From Rugosimonospora acidiphila (GTDB taxonomy: Bacteria; Actinomycetota; Actinomycetes; Mycobacteriales; Micromonosporaceae), in the NCBI RefSeq assembly GCF_039543385.1, contig NZ_BAABJQ010000026.1, forward strand, positions 1 to 64,000: 64,000 nucleotides of DNA, given 5' to 3'. The notes beneath the pieces were generated by a model that was not told where the DNA came from, did not search any database, and worked only from the letters and a program-made list of their open reading frames with translations. Shown piece by piece: positions 16,448 to 26,087 of the stretch (position 1 is the first letter of the stretch; each line of letters begins with the position of its first letter). The translations under genes were made by a program, and so were the position numbers.

Positions 16448-17941
16448 CTACCCCTCGCAGCGGGCGGCGGTGGCGACGTCCTCCGGATAGGTGTGCCGGG
16501 TGACCAGCACCAGTACCCCGTTGACCAGCAAGGGAATGAGCATGATGAGGAACGCGTCGCGCAGCCCGGTGGCCCGGTTCGTGCCGCCGCCCAGGGCGTC
16601 GGCGATGAACCCGAACGCCGGCGGCGCGGCCGCCTCGGCCGACAGCCGCAGGACGGTCCGGACGCTCTCCGCCCGCCCCCACAGCCCGCCCGGAACGATG
16701 TCCAGCCGGGCCGCGTCCAGCGGAGGGTTGGCGGAGGCGAGCGCGGCCGCGGCCACGGTGAACAGCGGCAGCGCCACCCAGAGCGTGGCGCTGACCAGCC
16801 CGGGGGCGAACAGCACGCTCGCCGCGCCGAAACCGAACGCGGGCGCCACCACCCGGGCGGAGATGGCGCCCCGGCGTAGTGCCGCGTCGGCCAGCCGGCC
16901 GCCCAGGACCACGCCGGCGATCGCGCCCACCCCGACGATCGGCACCAGCCCGCTCAGTACGGTCTGCGAGATGTGGAACTGCCGCTCGACGAAGATGACG
17001 GCGAAGGTGCGCAGCCCGGCGAAGAAGAAGTAGCCCAGCGCGGACGCGAAGATCAGCACGCGGTTGGTCGGGATGCTCAGCAGGTACCCGACCGAGCGCC
17101 ACAGCGACAGCTCCCGGGCCGGCTCGCGCAGCGTGCGGGACTCGACCGGGCTCACCCCGGCCCGGTCGATGAGCGCGGCCACCGAGCCGTCGGCGGGCAC
17201 GCTTCCGGAGGCGCCCCCACCGGCCGGGTCCTGGTCGTTGTCGGCGAGCGGGATGAGCGGTGCGCCGTACGGGATCCAGCTCGCCCCGCCGCGCTGTGGC
17301 TCGGGAAGCCCCCGGGCCAGGGCCACGGCCAGGCCGAGGCTGCCGACGCCGAGCAGCAAGAAGGCGTACCGCCAGGACAGCGCCTCGGCGACGTTGCCGC
17401 CGACGAGCAGCCCGATGCCGGCGCCGATCAGCTCGCCGCTGAGGATGACGCCGTAGGCCCGGCCGCGCTGCGAGGGCGGAAACAGGTCCCCGACCAGGGA
17501 CGCCACGACCGGGCCCGCGGCGGCCAGCGCGGCGCCGAGCGCGACCTGGGACAGCAGCAGCCACAGGTACGAGGTGGCCAGGCCGGCGCCCAGCATCGAT
17601 CCGCTCCACACCACCACGGTCGCGACCAGCACCCGTACCCGGTTGGTCCGGTCGGCCAGCACCCCGACGGGCAGGCAGCTGATCGCGCCGACCGCGGCGG
17701 ACACCCCGGAGAGCAGGCCGAGTTCGCCGTGGTTGATCCGGAGATCGTGCTCCAGTTGGTTGGCGACCGCACCGATGGTGCCCGCGTCCGCGGAGTTCAG
17801 CGCGAGGACGCCGGCCAGCAGCAGCACGGCCCGGGCCCGGGCCGGCCCGCCCAGCAGCGCGGTCAGCCGGTCGGCGAGCCGGCGGGTCACCGGCCGGCCG
17901 CCGCCGTCGCCCCGCCTTCCCATCCCGCGTACCCGTCCCAT
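16448..17941 (-). CDS. MFS transporter
   Basis: A 497-residue carrier with 12 predicted membrane helices. VGVLADRTNRVRVL after helix 2 is the MFS A-motif, and GRLADAALRR is the equivalent in the second half. A long cytoplasmic loop (about residues 205-270) separates the halves. I used ATG 17941; ATG 17923 and an upstream GTG at 18040 are possible. Substrate unknown. The gene lies alone, facing away from the isochorismatase operon. Confidence 0.85.
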   Translation of the reverse strand: MGRVRGMGRRGDGGGRPVTRRLADRLTALLGGPARARAVLLLAGVLALNSADAGTIGAVANQLEHDLRINHGELGLLSGVSAAVGAISCLPVGVLADRTNRVRVLVATVVVWSGSMLGAGLATSYLWLLLSQVALGAALAAAGPVVASLVGDLFPPSQRGRAYGVILSGELIGAGIGLLVGGNVAEALSWRYAFLLLGVGSLGLAVALARGLPEPQRGGASWIPYGAPLIPLADNDQDPAGGGASGSVPADGSVAALIDRAGVSPVESRTLREPARELSLWRSVGYLLSIPTNRVLIFASALGYFFFAGLRTFAVIFVERQFHISQTVLSGLVPIVGVGAIAGVVLGGRLADAALRRGAISARVVAPAFGFGAASVLFAPGLVSATLWVALPLFTVAAAALASANPPLDAARLDIVPGGLWGRAESVRTVLRLSAEAAAPPAFGFIADALGGGTNRATGLRDAFLIMLIPLLVNGVLVLVTRHTYPEDVATAARCEG

Positions 17942-18097
17942 CGACCCACCGTTTCGAGCTCCCGGGTCGGGCGCCGCCACCGGCTGACGTCCCCAGCCAC
18001 CGACCCGGCAAACGCGACGGATCGCGGCGGGGGCGAGCACCGGGGGAGCGTGGCCCGGAGCCGGGCCAAGGTGGGTGTCCGGTGCGCTACCGCGGGA

Positions 18098-18658
18098 TCA
18101 GGCGGCGGCGTCGGCCCACTGCTCGACGGTCAGCACCTCGGCCTGGCGGGGAAAGACCTTCTCCAGCAGCACCCGGTGCACCTCGGGGTCGGCGTCCAGG
18201 CAGGCGTCGGACAGCACGGTGAGCCGGTAGTCCAGATCGGCTGCCTGGCGCAGCGTGGACAGCACGACGCCGCTGGTCGCGATGCCGGTGAGGATCATGG
18301 TGTCGATGTCGCGCGAGCGCAGCACCACGTCCAGATCGCTGCCGGCGAAGGCGCTGACCCGGCGCTTGGTGACGATCACGTCCTCGGATCGCGGCGCGAC
18401 GTCGGGGTGGATCTCGGTGGCCGGGTCGCCGATGGTCATCCGGCCGGTACCGGCGACGGCGGCGAAGCCGCGATTGCGCTGGCTCACCTCGGGGTAGCCG
18501 GCGCGGAAGGCCACCGTCACGTAGATCACCGGCAGGTTCCTGCCCCGGGCGACCTCGACGCACCGCGCCAGCCGCGGCAGGTACCCGCCGTCCTGCTCCG
18601 CGAAGCGGGCGACGATGTCGCGCTGGACGTCCATGACGAGGAGTGCGCTATTGCCCAT
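18098..18658 (-). CDS. Isochorismatase-family hydrolase lacking the catalytic cysteine
   Basis: A 186-residue isochorismatase fold. ALLVMDVQRD supplies the catalytic Asp and VTKRRVSAF the Lys. The third residue, Cys in active hydrolases (pattern GVATxxCV), is absent: the segment reads TGIATSGVVLST. There is no cysteine in the equivalent position, so hydrolase activity by the usual route is doubtful. It may bind ligand without cleavage or be a variant. It overlaps the upstream MarR gene by 11 bp, so the two form one operon. Confidence 0.85.
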   Translation of the reverse strand: MGNSALLVMDVQRDIVARFAEQDGGYLPRLARCVEVARGRNLPVIYVTVAFRAGYPEVSQRNRGFAAVAGTGRMTIGDPATEIHPDVAPRSEDVIVTKRRVSAFAGSDLDVVLRSRDIDTMILTGIATSGVVLSTLRQAADLDYRLTVLSDACLDADPEVHRVLLEKVFPRQAEVLTVEQWADAAA

Positions 18659-19436
18659 GGTGCGGGTTTTCCTTCCGGTTGAGCGGTGACGTGTCTTCCG
18701 TCCGGTTCGCGCTGCGGGGGCGGCGCGTCGGCGACGTTTTCTGGCCGGCCGGCCGGGTCGGAACCGGCGCGGAAGCCGGCTCGCCGGCGGGAGGATCGCC
18801 GTCGGTCGGCCCGCCAGCCGGTGGTTCGGTGGCCGGTGGTTCGGTGGCGGGCGGTTCGTCGGGGGCGCCGAGGTAGTGCTCGGCGATGGCCTGGTTGAAC
18901 CGGGCGAAGCCCTCGCCCACGGAGCGCATCTCCTGCTCGCTCCAGCCGTCGAGCAGCCCGTCCAGCATGTCGCGGCGCAGCTGCCGGACGCGGTCGGCGC
19001 GCCCGCGCCCCTCCGCCGTCGGGGTGACGATGCTGCGCCGGCGGTCGGCGGGGTCGGGTTGCCGCTCGATCAGGCCGGCCTGCAGCATGGCGGCCACCTG
19101 CCGCCCGGCGGTCGAGGGGTCGAGCCCGACGGCGGCGGCCAGCGTGTTGATGTCGGCCGGCCCGATCGCCTCCAGCACGCGCAACAGGAGGTATCCCGCC
19201 CGGTCCAGCTCGCCGTACAGCTCACCGCGGCGGCGCAGCAGCTCGAAGTTGCGCACCAGCACGGCCGACTGCACCTCGATCAGGTCCATCGCGTCGCTGG
19301 CCTGGGTGAACCAGTGGGTCGCGGCCGTCGAGGCCGGATCACGTCCACCCGCATTCCGGATCGACGGCCCTCGTTCGGTAGCGATGATCACACCTCTCCG
19401 CTTTGGCCCCGGGGAGCAGATATCGGTACTATACAT
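18648..19436 (-). CDS. MarR-family transcriptional regulator with Pro-rich tail
   Basis: Up to 262 residues. The winged helix is clear: INTLAAAVGLDPSTAGRQVAAML, then LIERQPDPADRRRSIVTPT. After about residue 190 the protein is a Pro/Glu/Gly-rich, probably disordered tail with short repeats (PPATE). The start is uncertain: ATG 19436 lies inside the palindrome and probable -10; GTG 19391 or ATG 19289 (MDLIEV) are more plausible. It precedes the isochorismatase gene and is divergent from the FUSC pump, which is a likely target. Confidence 0.83.
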   Translation of the reverse strand: MYSTDICSPGPKRRGVIIATERGPSIRNAGGRDPASTAATHWFTQASDAMDLIEVQSAVLVRNFELLRRRGELYGELDRAGYLLLRVLEAIGPADINTLAAAVGLDPSTAGRQVAAMLQAGLIERQPDPADRRRSIVTPTAEGRGRADRVRQLRRDMLDGLLDGWSEQEMRSVGEGFARFNQAIAEHYLGAPDEPPATEPPATEPPAGGPTDGDPPAGEPASAPVPTRPAGQKTSPTRRPRSANRTEDTSPLNRKENPHHGQ

Positions 19437-19440
19437 GTAT
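19431..19440. promoter_or_regulatory. ATACATGTAT palindrome in the MarR/FUSC divergent promoter
   Basis: A perfect 10-bp palindrome in an AT-rich patch. TACTAT (19427-19432) on the plus strand and TATAGT on the minus strand overlap it and look like -10 elements for the two divergent genes. A MarR dimer bound here would block both. Inferred from position. Confidence 0.5.
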
Positions 19441-19482
19441 TAGGCAGCCGACTCGGGCCCGCCGGATGATCCGGCCGTTGGC

Positions 19483-22098
19483 GTGCGCTGCCAGGGGGTG
19501 GGAACAACGGCCACGTTAGGTTCATGGTTCCAGCGCGTCCGCGACCGGGTAGCCGGATCGGACCCTGGGTGGAGCCGGCTGCGCATGGGCGTGTCCGGTG
19601 GCGTCGCCATCGGCAGCGCCCTCGGCCTGGAGTACGCCCTGGCGAAGGCCACCCACGCGAGCGCGCAGAACGAGATCATCGCCATGATGCTGGGCGCCAT
19701 CGTGGCCATGATGGGGTCGATGGCGCTGACCTCCACCTCCGCGTGGGCCAAGATCCGCACCGTCGCCGGCTTCCCGGTCGCGCTCGCGGTCGGCATGGCC
19801 GCCGGGGTGGCCGTCGGCAGCCACACCGACCTGATGCTCGGCGTGTTCGTGGTGGTCATGTTCGCGGCCGTCTACGTGCGCAAGCTCGGCCCGTCCTATT
19901 TCTTCTACGGCTTCCAGCTGTGGATGGGCTACTTCTTCGCGTCCTTCACCCACGCCACCGTCTCCACGCTGCCGTCCATGCTGTTCACCGTGGTCACCGC
20001 CTCGGCGTGGATCGCGCTGCTGTCGGTCACGGTGCTGCGGACCAACCCGCGGCGCACCCTCGTGCGCACCCGGCGGGCCTTCGAGGCCCGCGCCCGGGAC
20101 ACCGCCCGCGCCACCGCGGCCCTGCTGGAGGCCGCGGTGACCGATCAGTCCCAGGTCGCCCGGTGGCGCCGCCGGGTGGCCGCCCGCCAGGCGCGGCTCA
20201 ACGAGGCGGCGCTGATCATCGAGGCGTGGTCGGCCGAGCCCGGCGCGCTGCCGGCCGGCCAGTCGGCGACCGTGCTGCGCCAGCGCCTGCTCGACGCCCA
20301 GCTCGCCATCGACGGGTTCGCGGCCGCGGCCGGCGAACTGGCCGGCGGGCATGACACCGCGCGGATCGTGGAGTCGGCCAGGATCGCCGGCCTGCTGGCC
20401 GGGCACGAGTACGGCTTCGCCGACCGGGTGGCCCGCGAGCAGCTGGCCCGCGTGGACAACGAGGCGGCCCCGGCCGGCCCGGCGGGGTTGCCGGCCCGGC
20501 ACCTGGCCGCGGCGGCGATCGAGTTCGTCGAGGTGACCCGCAGGATGGGTACGCCGCCGGCGGCCGACGAGACCGACGAGTTCGCGCCGGCGGTGAGCCT
20601 GGCCATGGGCAACCTGCCCGGCTCGGCGGCGTTCGCCAGCACGGTGGCCGCGCGCCACCAGCGGTGGAACCCGCTGGCCCGGCTGGACTTCATCACCCGC
20701 CAGGCGTTCCAGGCCGCGGTGGCCGGTGGGCTGGCCATCCTGATCGGCCGGGAGATCTCCAGCACCCGCTACTACTGGGCGGTGCTGGCCGCGTTCATCG
20801 CGTTCAGCGGTACCGCGACCCGTTCCGAGACTTCCATCAAGGCGATCAACCGGGTGGTGGGCACCCTGGTCGGCCTGTTCGCCGGGCTGGGCCTGGCCCA
20901 CGCCACCGCCGGCCACAACTACTGGATCATCACGGTCGTGGTGCTCAGCATGGCCCTCGGGCTGTACCTGATGCGCGTCTCCTACCGGTACATGATCTTC
21001 TTCATCACGATCATGATCGCCCAGCTGTACAGCGTGCTGCACGAGTTGTCCGACGGGCTGCTCCTGCTGCGGCTGGGGGAGACCGCGGCGGGTGCCGCGA
21101 TCGGCATAGTGGTCGCCCTGGTACTGGCGCCCTTGAGCACCCGTGACGTGGTCGCGACGGTGCGGGGCAACCTGTTCACGGCGCTTGGCGACCTGCTGCG
21201 GGACGCCGCCGACCGGCTCGACGGGCGGACCGACCGCCCGGCCGACCAGCCCGAGGGCTCCGAGGGCCCCGCCGGAGCGGCTCGCTCCCTCGACGTGCTG
21301 GCCCGGACCGCGGACACCCGGCTGTACCAGCTGATGCTGGCCGCCGCGCCGCTGACCCGCCCGCTGGTCCTGAGCAACAGCCCCAGCCGCACCCGGCACC
21401 GGCTGACGCTCTACTCCGCCATGACGCACTACGCGCGCGGCCTGGCCGTCGCGGTGCGCAACCCGGTCTCGCTGCCGGGGGCCGCCACCGCGACCCGGGC
21501 GCTGGCCGACGCGGTCGCCACCCTGGCCGACAGCGAGCTGCCGGGCAACGAGCGGCGGTCGAGGGCGCTGGCCCGGCTCGACGAGGCCGACGCGGCCCTG
21601 TTCGACCAGTTGGACGCCGTGGACCCGGCCGTGCTGGCCCGGCCCGCGCCGGACCGCCCGCGCGCCGAACAGGCGATCCTGCGGGCGCTGCTCCACCTGC
21701 TGCAGGTGCTGCGCGACCTGACCACCCTCGGGCAGCCGTCGGGCCGGGGGGAGAAGGCCGAACGAGTGCCCGCGCCCGCCGCGGCGGCGCTGGATTCCGA
21801 GCGCGTGGGTGCGTTGGCCGGCCCCCGGTCGCCGTCCGCTCCGGGCAGCCACCGCCGGTTGGCGGGGGCGGCGCCGGCCGGCTCCGGTGCCCGGAGTGCG
21901 GGCGCCGACGCGCCGGTCGGTGCGGGCGTCTGGCCCCCGGACCCGGATGTCACGGCGGGCGGGTCGGCCACCGGTGACGGGGCGAGCGGCCCGTCCCGTC
22001 ACGCGGTACTTCTCGACGGCGCCGCGCACCCGCACCCGCACCCGCACCCGCACCGGCACCGGCGCGGGCGGCACGGGCTGTCCCGGGGCGCGCGGTGA
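19483..22098 (+). CDS. FUSC-family membrane protein (aromatic-acid efflux type)
   Basis: An 871-residue protein with two blocks of membrane helices (about residues 30-190 and 405-550) separated and followed by soluble helical regions, the layout of fusaric-acid-resistance/YccS proteins. FFIDF-like helices are seen in YRYMIFFITIMIAQLYSV. The C-terminus ends in a His-rich tail (alternating His-Pro, residues about 845-860), which is unusual and may bind metal. The start at 19483 is tentative; GTG 19498 is possible. Regulation by the divergent MarR is likely. Confidence 0.87.
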   Translation: MRCQGVGTTATLGSWFQRVRDRVAGSDPGWSRLRMGVSGGVAIGSALGLEYALAKATHASAQNEIIAMMLGAIVAMMGSMALTSTSAWAKIRTVAGFPVALAVGMAAGVAVGSHTDLMLGVFVVVMFAAVYVRKLGPSYFFYGFQLWMGYFFASFTHATVSTLPSMLFTVVTASAWIALLSVTVLRTNPRRTLVRTRRAFEARARDTARATAALLEAAVTDQSQVARWRRRVAARQARLNEAALIIEAWSAEPGALPAGQSATVLRQRLLDAQLAIDGFAAAAGELAGGHDTARIVESARIAGLLAGHEYGFADRVAREQLARVDNEAAPAGPAGLPARHLAAAAIEFVEVTRRMGTPPAADETDEFAPAVSLAMGNLPGSAAFASTVAARHQRWNPLARLDFITRQAFQAAVAGGLAILIGREISSTRYYWAVLAAFIAFSGTATRSETSIKAINRVVGTLVGLFAGLGLAHATAGHNYWIITVVVLSMALGLYLMRVSYRYMIFFITIMIAQLYSVLHELSDGLLLLRLGETAAGAAIGIVVALVLAPLSTRDVVATVRGNLFTALGDLLRDAADRLDGRTDRPADQPEGSEGPAGAARSLDVLARTADTRLYQLMLAAAPLTRPLVLSNSPSRTRHRLTLYSAMTHYARGLAVAVRNPVSLPGAATATRALADAVATLADSELPGNERRSRALARLDEADAALFDQLDAVDPAVLARPAPDRPRAEQAILRALLHLLQVLRDLTTLGQPSGRGEKAERVPAPAAAALDSERVGALAGPRSPSAPGSHRRLAGAAPAGSGARSAGADAPVGAGVWPPDPDVTAGGSATGDGASGPSRHAVLLDGAAHPHPHPHPHRHRRGRHGLSRGAR

Positions 22099-22685
22099 GC
22101 ATCCGCCGCTAGCCGGGACACCGTCCGGAGGGGGCATCGCGGTGGCCGTCGCTTGACAAATCGACGGCCACCGTTCGACTATCGCGGCCATCAACGGGGT
22201 GGGGCGGGTTCGCGTTCGGGGGGCCGTGACGGCTCTCGCCGTCCCGTCGCTCCTGTCGAGCTGCCCAGCGGCGCCGGGCACGGCTGGGACCTCCTGGCCA
22301 CCGACGCGTCCGGCACGCTGCCTCAGTTCAGCGGGGTGCTGCTGTCCTTCCTCACCCGCGTGACGTCCTGAGCGGTCAGGCTGGATCGACCGGCGTCCGC
22401 AATCGGACGTAAGTCCAGCCTGCTCGACGCGGGCGATACCGGCCGGCGGGCGAAAGTACCATCGTGGATACCTCTTCATCGAAGAGTTCAGGCAGCTGGC
22501 GCCCGTCATCGCGGGCACGCGCGATGAGCTCCGAAACGGATCAAGCGGCATGATCCGGCAAAGAGGCTGATAGGAGTAATTTTGGCCCAAAACTCTGGTT
22601 CGGCGACCGCACGTGATCACGTCGAGGTTGCCCCGATAGGATTCGGCGGTCCTTGGGTCGCCAGTCCAGGAGTGCCGGAGAAGCT
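22099..22685. other. 587-bp intergenic region
   Basis: No convincing gene. A TTGACA at 22153-22158 is a possible -35, but the -10 is weak. The last 100 bases are less GC-rich and should hold the promoter of the flippase-like gene. An open frame at 22153-22371 lacks a ribosome site and any recognisable fold. Confidence 0.5.
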
Positions 22686-23984
22686 GTGAAGAGGTCTTTA
22701 CCGACCAGACAGGGTGGCAGCAAGCGGACCGTCGCCGGCCTCGCCGACCAGGTTCTCGTCGCCGTCACCAGTGCCTGCACCGGCCTGCTGGCCACCGCCG
22801 TCCTGGCGCCCACGGCGGCCGGGCTGACGCTGTACGCGATGCTCGTCCTCTACTTCGTTCAGGGCGTGGGCCGGGCGTGCGTCGGGGACGTCATGCTCAC
22901 CTACGTGGCTCGGTTCGAGGACCCGGCCGAACGGCGGCGGCAGTTCCAGAACGCGCACGCCAGCATCGCGGTCCTGTCGATCGGGGCCATGGTCGTGCTG
23001 CTGGGCATCTGGCTGTTCGGGCCGAAGCACTCGGTGGCCGACCTGGTCTGGGGCATCCCGTTCGTACCGTCGGTCCTGCTGCAGGACCTGTCCCGGTACA
23101 CGTACCAGACGCAGGGCCAGCAGGCCAAGGCGTTGGTGATCGACATCTGTTGGGTCGTCGCCCAGGTGGTCAGCGTCGTGATCGCCCTGGTCATCGGGCT
23201 GCGCTCGGGCGGGGCGCTGCTCGCGGCGTGGGGCATCGGCGCCACGGCCGGCGCGGTGGTGTTCTACTCCCGTACGAGGATCAACCCGCTGCGCGGGCGC
23301 CCGTTGCGCTGGCTGCGCGACACCCGGCACCTGATGGGTTGGTTCACCGCGACCGGGGTGCTCGGCCAGATCCACACCCTGCTCGTCGGGAGCCTGGTGA
23401 AGGGCTTCCTGACCGTTGACGCCTTTGCCGGGTTCCGGCTGGTGCAGACGCTTGTCCTGCAGCCGAGCCAGAGCCTCGCCATGGCGTTGAACGGTCTGCT
23501 GGTGCCCCGCTCGTCCCGGCTGGCCGGTGCGCGCGACACGGCCGGCCTGCGCCGGCAGACCCGGCTGGTGCTGGGCGTCGCCCTCGGCATCGGGGTGGTC
23601 GTCGTGACGGCCGCGGCGACCCTGGGTCACCCGGTGCTGCACTGGTACAAGCACGGGCAGTACGCGTTCGTCACGCCGATCGCGGTACCCATCGCGATCC
23701 AGGCATGGATCTTCATCATGCAGGTGCCGTTCACCGTGGCGGTCCGGGGCATGCACCGCGGCTGGAGCCTGTTCGTCCAGTACGCGCTGTACTCCGGCAC
23801 CGCGCTGGCCGGCCTGTGCATCGGGGCGCAGTCGCACGGCCTGATCGGCGCCGTGTGGGGCCTGATCTCCGGGGCCGGGGTCGGCCTCATCGTCCAGGCG
23901 GTGATGTTCGTGCTGGCGTACCGGTCGCTGATCAGGATGTCGATGGAGACCCCGCAGGAGCAGCCGGTCCTCGCGAGCAGCTGA
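22686..23984 (+). CDS. Polytopic membrane protein, flippase/MATE-like
   Basis: A 432-residue protein with about 12 hydrophobic helices and few charged loops, resembling Wzx/MurJ-type polysaccharide or lipid flippases. There is no signature strong enough to name a substrate. GTG 22686 has GGAG seven bases upstream; an upstream TTG at 22653 adds a poor leader. No glycosyltransferase genes are nearby, which leaves its pathway open. Confidence 0.65.
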   Translation: MKRSLPTRQGGSKRTVAGLADQVLVAVTSACTGLLATAVLAPTAAGLTLYAMLVLYFVQGVGRACVGDVMLTYVARFEDPAERRRQFQNAHASIAVLSIGAMVVLLGIWLFGPKHSVADLVWGIPFVPSVLLQDLSRYTYQTQGQQAKALVIDICWVVAQVVSVVIALVIGLRSGGALLAAWGIGATAGAVVFYSRTRINPLRGRPLRWLRDTRHLMGWFTATGVLGQIHTLLVGSLVKGFLTVDAFAGFRLVQTLVLQPSQSLAMALNGLLVPRSSRLAGARDTAGLRRQTRLVLGVALGIGVVVVTAAATLGHPVLHWYKHGQYAFVTPIAVPIAIQAWIFIMQVPFTVAVRGMHRGWSLFVQYALYSGTALAGLCIGAQSHGLIGAVWGLISGAGVGLIVQAVMFVLAYRSLIRMSMETPQEQPVLASS

Positions 23985-24258
23985 CGGCCCGCGCCGGCCG
24001 GTCCGGGCTCGCGCCACCAGCTCGCGTCACGAGGGCTCGGCGCCCACCAGCGTCGACAGCTGACGCGGCGTCGGCTGCGAGGTCAACACTCCGACCGGGC
24101 ACGGCGCCGCCGTCACCGCACCGACAGGTCCGCGTAGAACCGCGGCACCGGGGCCGCCCGCCGATTGATCGCCACGCCCCTGCGCCGATAGCCCGGCGGT
24201 CGGGTGGGTCGTTGGACCGGCGTGCGCCGGTGGACCGGGGCGGTGAGAGCGGGGTCGG

Positions 24259-25437
24259 ATGACGGAGTTCGACGAGGGCGGGGCGGGGGCCGGCCGGCCG
24301 GTGCTGCTGCGCGGCGCGGGCAGCGACCGGGTCACCCACATGGAGCTGTTCTTCGACGTCGTCTACGTGCTTGCGGTGACCGAGCTGTCCGGCGTGCTGG
24401 TCGACGAACCGACCCCGCTGGGCGCGCTGCGGACGCTGCTGCTCCTGATCGCGCTGTGGTGGACCTGGGTGGACACGGCGTGGGTCACCAACTGGTTCAA
24501 CCCGGACCACCTGGCGGTGCGGCTGATGCTCATCGGGCTGATGCTGTGCAGCCTGGTGATCTCCGCGACGTTGACCCGCTCGTTCGGCGGGCTGGGCCTG
24601 TGGTTCGCCGGGGCGTACGTCGCGCTGAACCTCGGCCGGCACGCCTTCGCGCTGGTGGCCTCGCGCGGCTGGCCGGAGCGGCGGCGCAACTTCGAGCGGA
24701 TCCTGGTGTGGCGGCTGTGCGCCGGGGCGTTCTGGTTGGCCGGGGGCGTCGTGGACGGGTGGCCCCGGCTGACGCTGTGGCTGGCCGGGCTGGCCATCGA
24801 CACGGCCGCCGCGGCGTACGGCTTCTACCTGCCCAAGCTGGGCCGGAGCCAGCCGGGCGACTGGCCGCTCAACGGCGAGCACTTCGCCGAGCGGTCCTAC
24901 CTGTTCGTCATCCTCGCCCTCGGCGAGTCCATCCTGTCCAGCGGGGCGCGGCTGGCCACGCACGAGATCGGCCCGGCGAGCCTCCTCGCCCTGCTGCTCG
25001 CGTTCGTCAACAGCGTCGCCCTGTGGTGGATCTACTTTGACCGGGGCGCGAGCGCGGCGTCCAGGGTCATCGCCCGATCCGGCGATCCGGGCCGGCTCGG
25101 CCGGTCCGCGTACACCTACCTGCAGTTGCCCGTCATCGCCGGCATCATCATCGCGAGCGTGGGCAACGAACTGGTCCTCGCCCAGGTCGCCGGTCCGATG
25201 ACCATCGCGGTGCTGGTGGGCGGGCCGGCGCTGTTCCTGGCCGGGCACCTGCTGTTCACCCGGGTGGTGTTCGGCCGGCTGTCGGTCGCGCGGTTGGTCG
25301 CGATCGCCGCCCTGCTGGCGGTCGCGCCGGTGGGTCTGCTGGGCCGGCCGGTACTGGTCGCCGCCGCGGCCACGCCGGTACTGGTCGGGTTCGTCGCGTG
25401 GGAATCCATCGCGGTGCGCCACGGGCAACCGGCGTAA
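24259..25437 (+). CDS. ltrA: Low temperature requirement protein A (LtrA) family
   Basis: A 392-residue membrane protein with about ten helices. The diagnostic start THMELFFDVVYVLAVTELS is present, with WWTWVDTAWVTNWF, GEHFAERSYLFVILALGESIL and ALWWIYFDRG. LtrA was named from a Listeria cold-growth mutant; its biochemical role is unknown. A second, diverged copy lies at 52989-54176. Confidence 0.92.
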   Translation: MTEFDEGGAGAGRPVLLRGAGSDRVTHMELFFDVVYVLAVTELSGVLVDEPTPLGALRTLLLLIALWWTWVDTAWVTNWFNPDHLAVRLMLIGLMLCSLVISATLTRSFGGLGLWFAGAYVALNLGRHAFALVASRGWPERRRNFERILVWRLCAGAFWLAGGVVDGWPRLTLWLAGLAIDTAAAAYGFYLPKLGRSQPGDWPLNGEHFAERSYLFVILALGESILSSGARLATHEIGPASLLALLLAFVNSVALWWIYFDRGASAASRVIARSGDPGRLGRSAYTYLQLPVIAGIIIASVGNELVLAQVAGPMTIAVLVGGPALFLAGHLLFTRVVFGRLSVARLVAIAALLAVAPVGLLGRPVLVAAAATPVLVGFVAWESIAVRHGQPA

Positions 25438-25518
25438 CCGCGATCCCGCCAGGCACGGGTACGGGGTCTCATCGCGGCAGCCGCGCCACGCGTCCGGGGT
25501 TCGTACGATCCGGGCGGA

Positions 25519-25662
25519 TCAGTGGAAGATGCTGACGCCGCCGGGGCCGACCAGCAGCCCGACGATGATGAGCAGAAGGCCCCAGAGGAACCGCCGGCGG
25601 AACACCGCGACGATGCCGGAGACCACGAGGATCACGGCGATGACCCAGAGAAGGAAATACAT
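25519..25662 (-). CDS. GPGG-motif small membrane protein
   Basis: A 47-residue peptide that is almost entirely two hydrophobic helices (YFLLWVIAVILVVSGIVAVF and LWGLLLIIVGLLVGPGG). It ends GPGGVSIFH, the hallmark of the actinobacterial GPGG small membrane proteins. ATG 25662 has GGAGGG upstream. Function unknown; its wide conservation suggests that it is expressed. Confidence 0.85.
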   Translation of the reverse strand: MYFLLWVIAVILVVSGIVAVFRRRFLWGLLLIIVGLLVGPGGVSIFH

Positions 25663-25861
25663 GGCCTCGAATACCCTCCGGCGTTCGCGTCGAAACCGAC
25701 GGATGTCCGCATCGACGCATGGACGCGTTTCGCTGGGCATGCGCCGGCCCGCGCGCAGGCGCCGGCGGCGTCCCGTCCGGGAATGCGGTCCGGCCCCTCG
25801 GCGTTGACCAATCCGGAGCGGCCGGAAGGTCGCGACGCGCAAAACGTTGAAGGGAAAGTCG

Positions 25862-25984
25862 ATGAAGGTTCGCAGCTCGCTCCGTTCGCTGGCGCGCAAG
25901 CCCGGCGCCGTAGTGGTTCGCCGCCGCGGGCGGGTGGTCGTGGTGAACCGCGCGAACCCGCGGTTCTCGGGGCGCCAGGGCTGA
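25862..25984 (+). CDS. rpmJ2: 50S ribosomal protein L36, zinc-free paralogue (bL36 C-minus)
   Basis: A 40-residue protein (MKVRSSLRSL, then VVRRRGRVVVVNRANPRFSGRQG) matching the alternative bL36. The classical L36 binds zinc through three Cys and one His; none is present here. Such paralogues replace the zinc form under zinc starvation and are often under Zur control. The start has AGGGA upstream. A long perfect hairpin follows the gene. No Zur box is seen directly upstream of it. Confidence 0.92.
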   Translation: MKVRSSLRSLARKPGAVVVRRRGRVVVVNRANPRFSGRQG

Positions 25985-26010
25985 CGCCTGAGGGGTTAAC
26001 GGCCATTCCG

Positions 26011-26060
26011 GGGCCTCCGGGAACTGTGGGGTGTTCGCCCCGATGAGTTCCCGGAGGCCC
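26011..26060 (+). terminator. 15-bp perfect stem-loop after rpmJ2
   Basis: GGGCCTCCGGGAACT (26011-26025) pairs perfectly with 26046-26060. The 20-base loop can itself form a GGGG/CCCC stem. It begins 26 bases after the L36 stop codon and is the longest perfect stem found in the window. Confidence 0.75.
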
Positions 26061-26087
26061 TTCGGGTCTGGTGGGTGAAGAGCACCT

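Noticed and set aside
22153..22371. 72-codon frame after the FUSC gene
   Set aside because: No ribosome site, Arg/Gly-rich composition and no similarity to any family I know.
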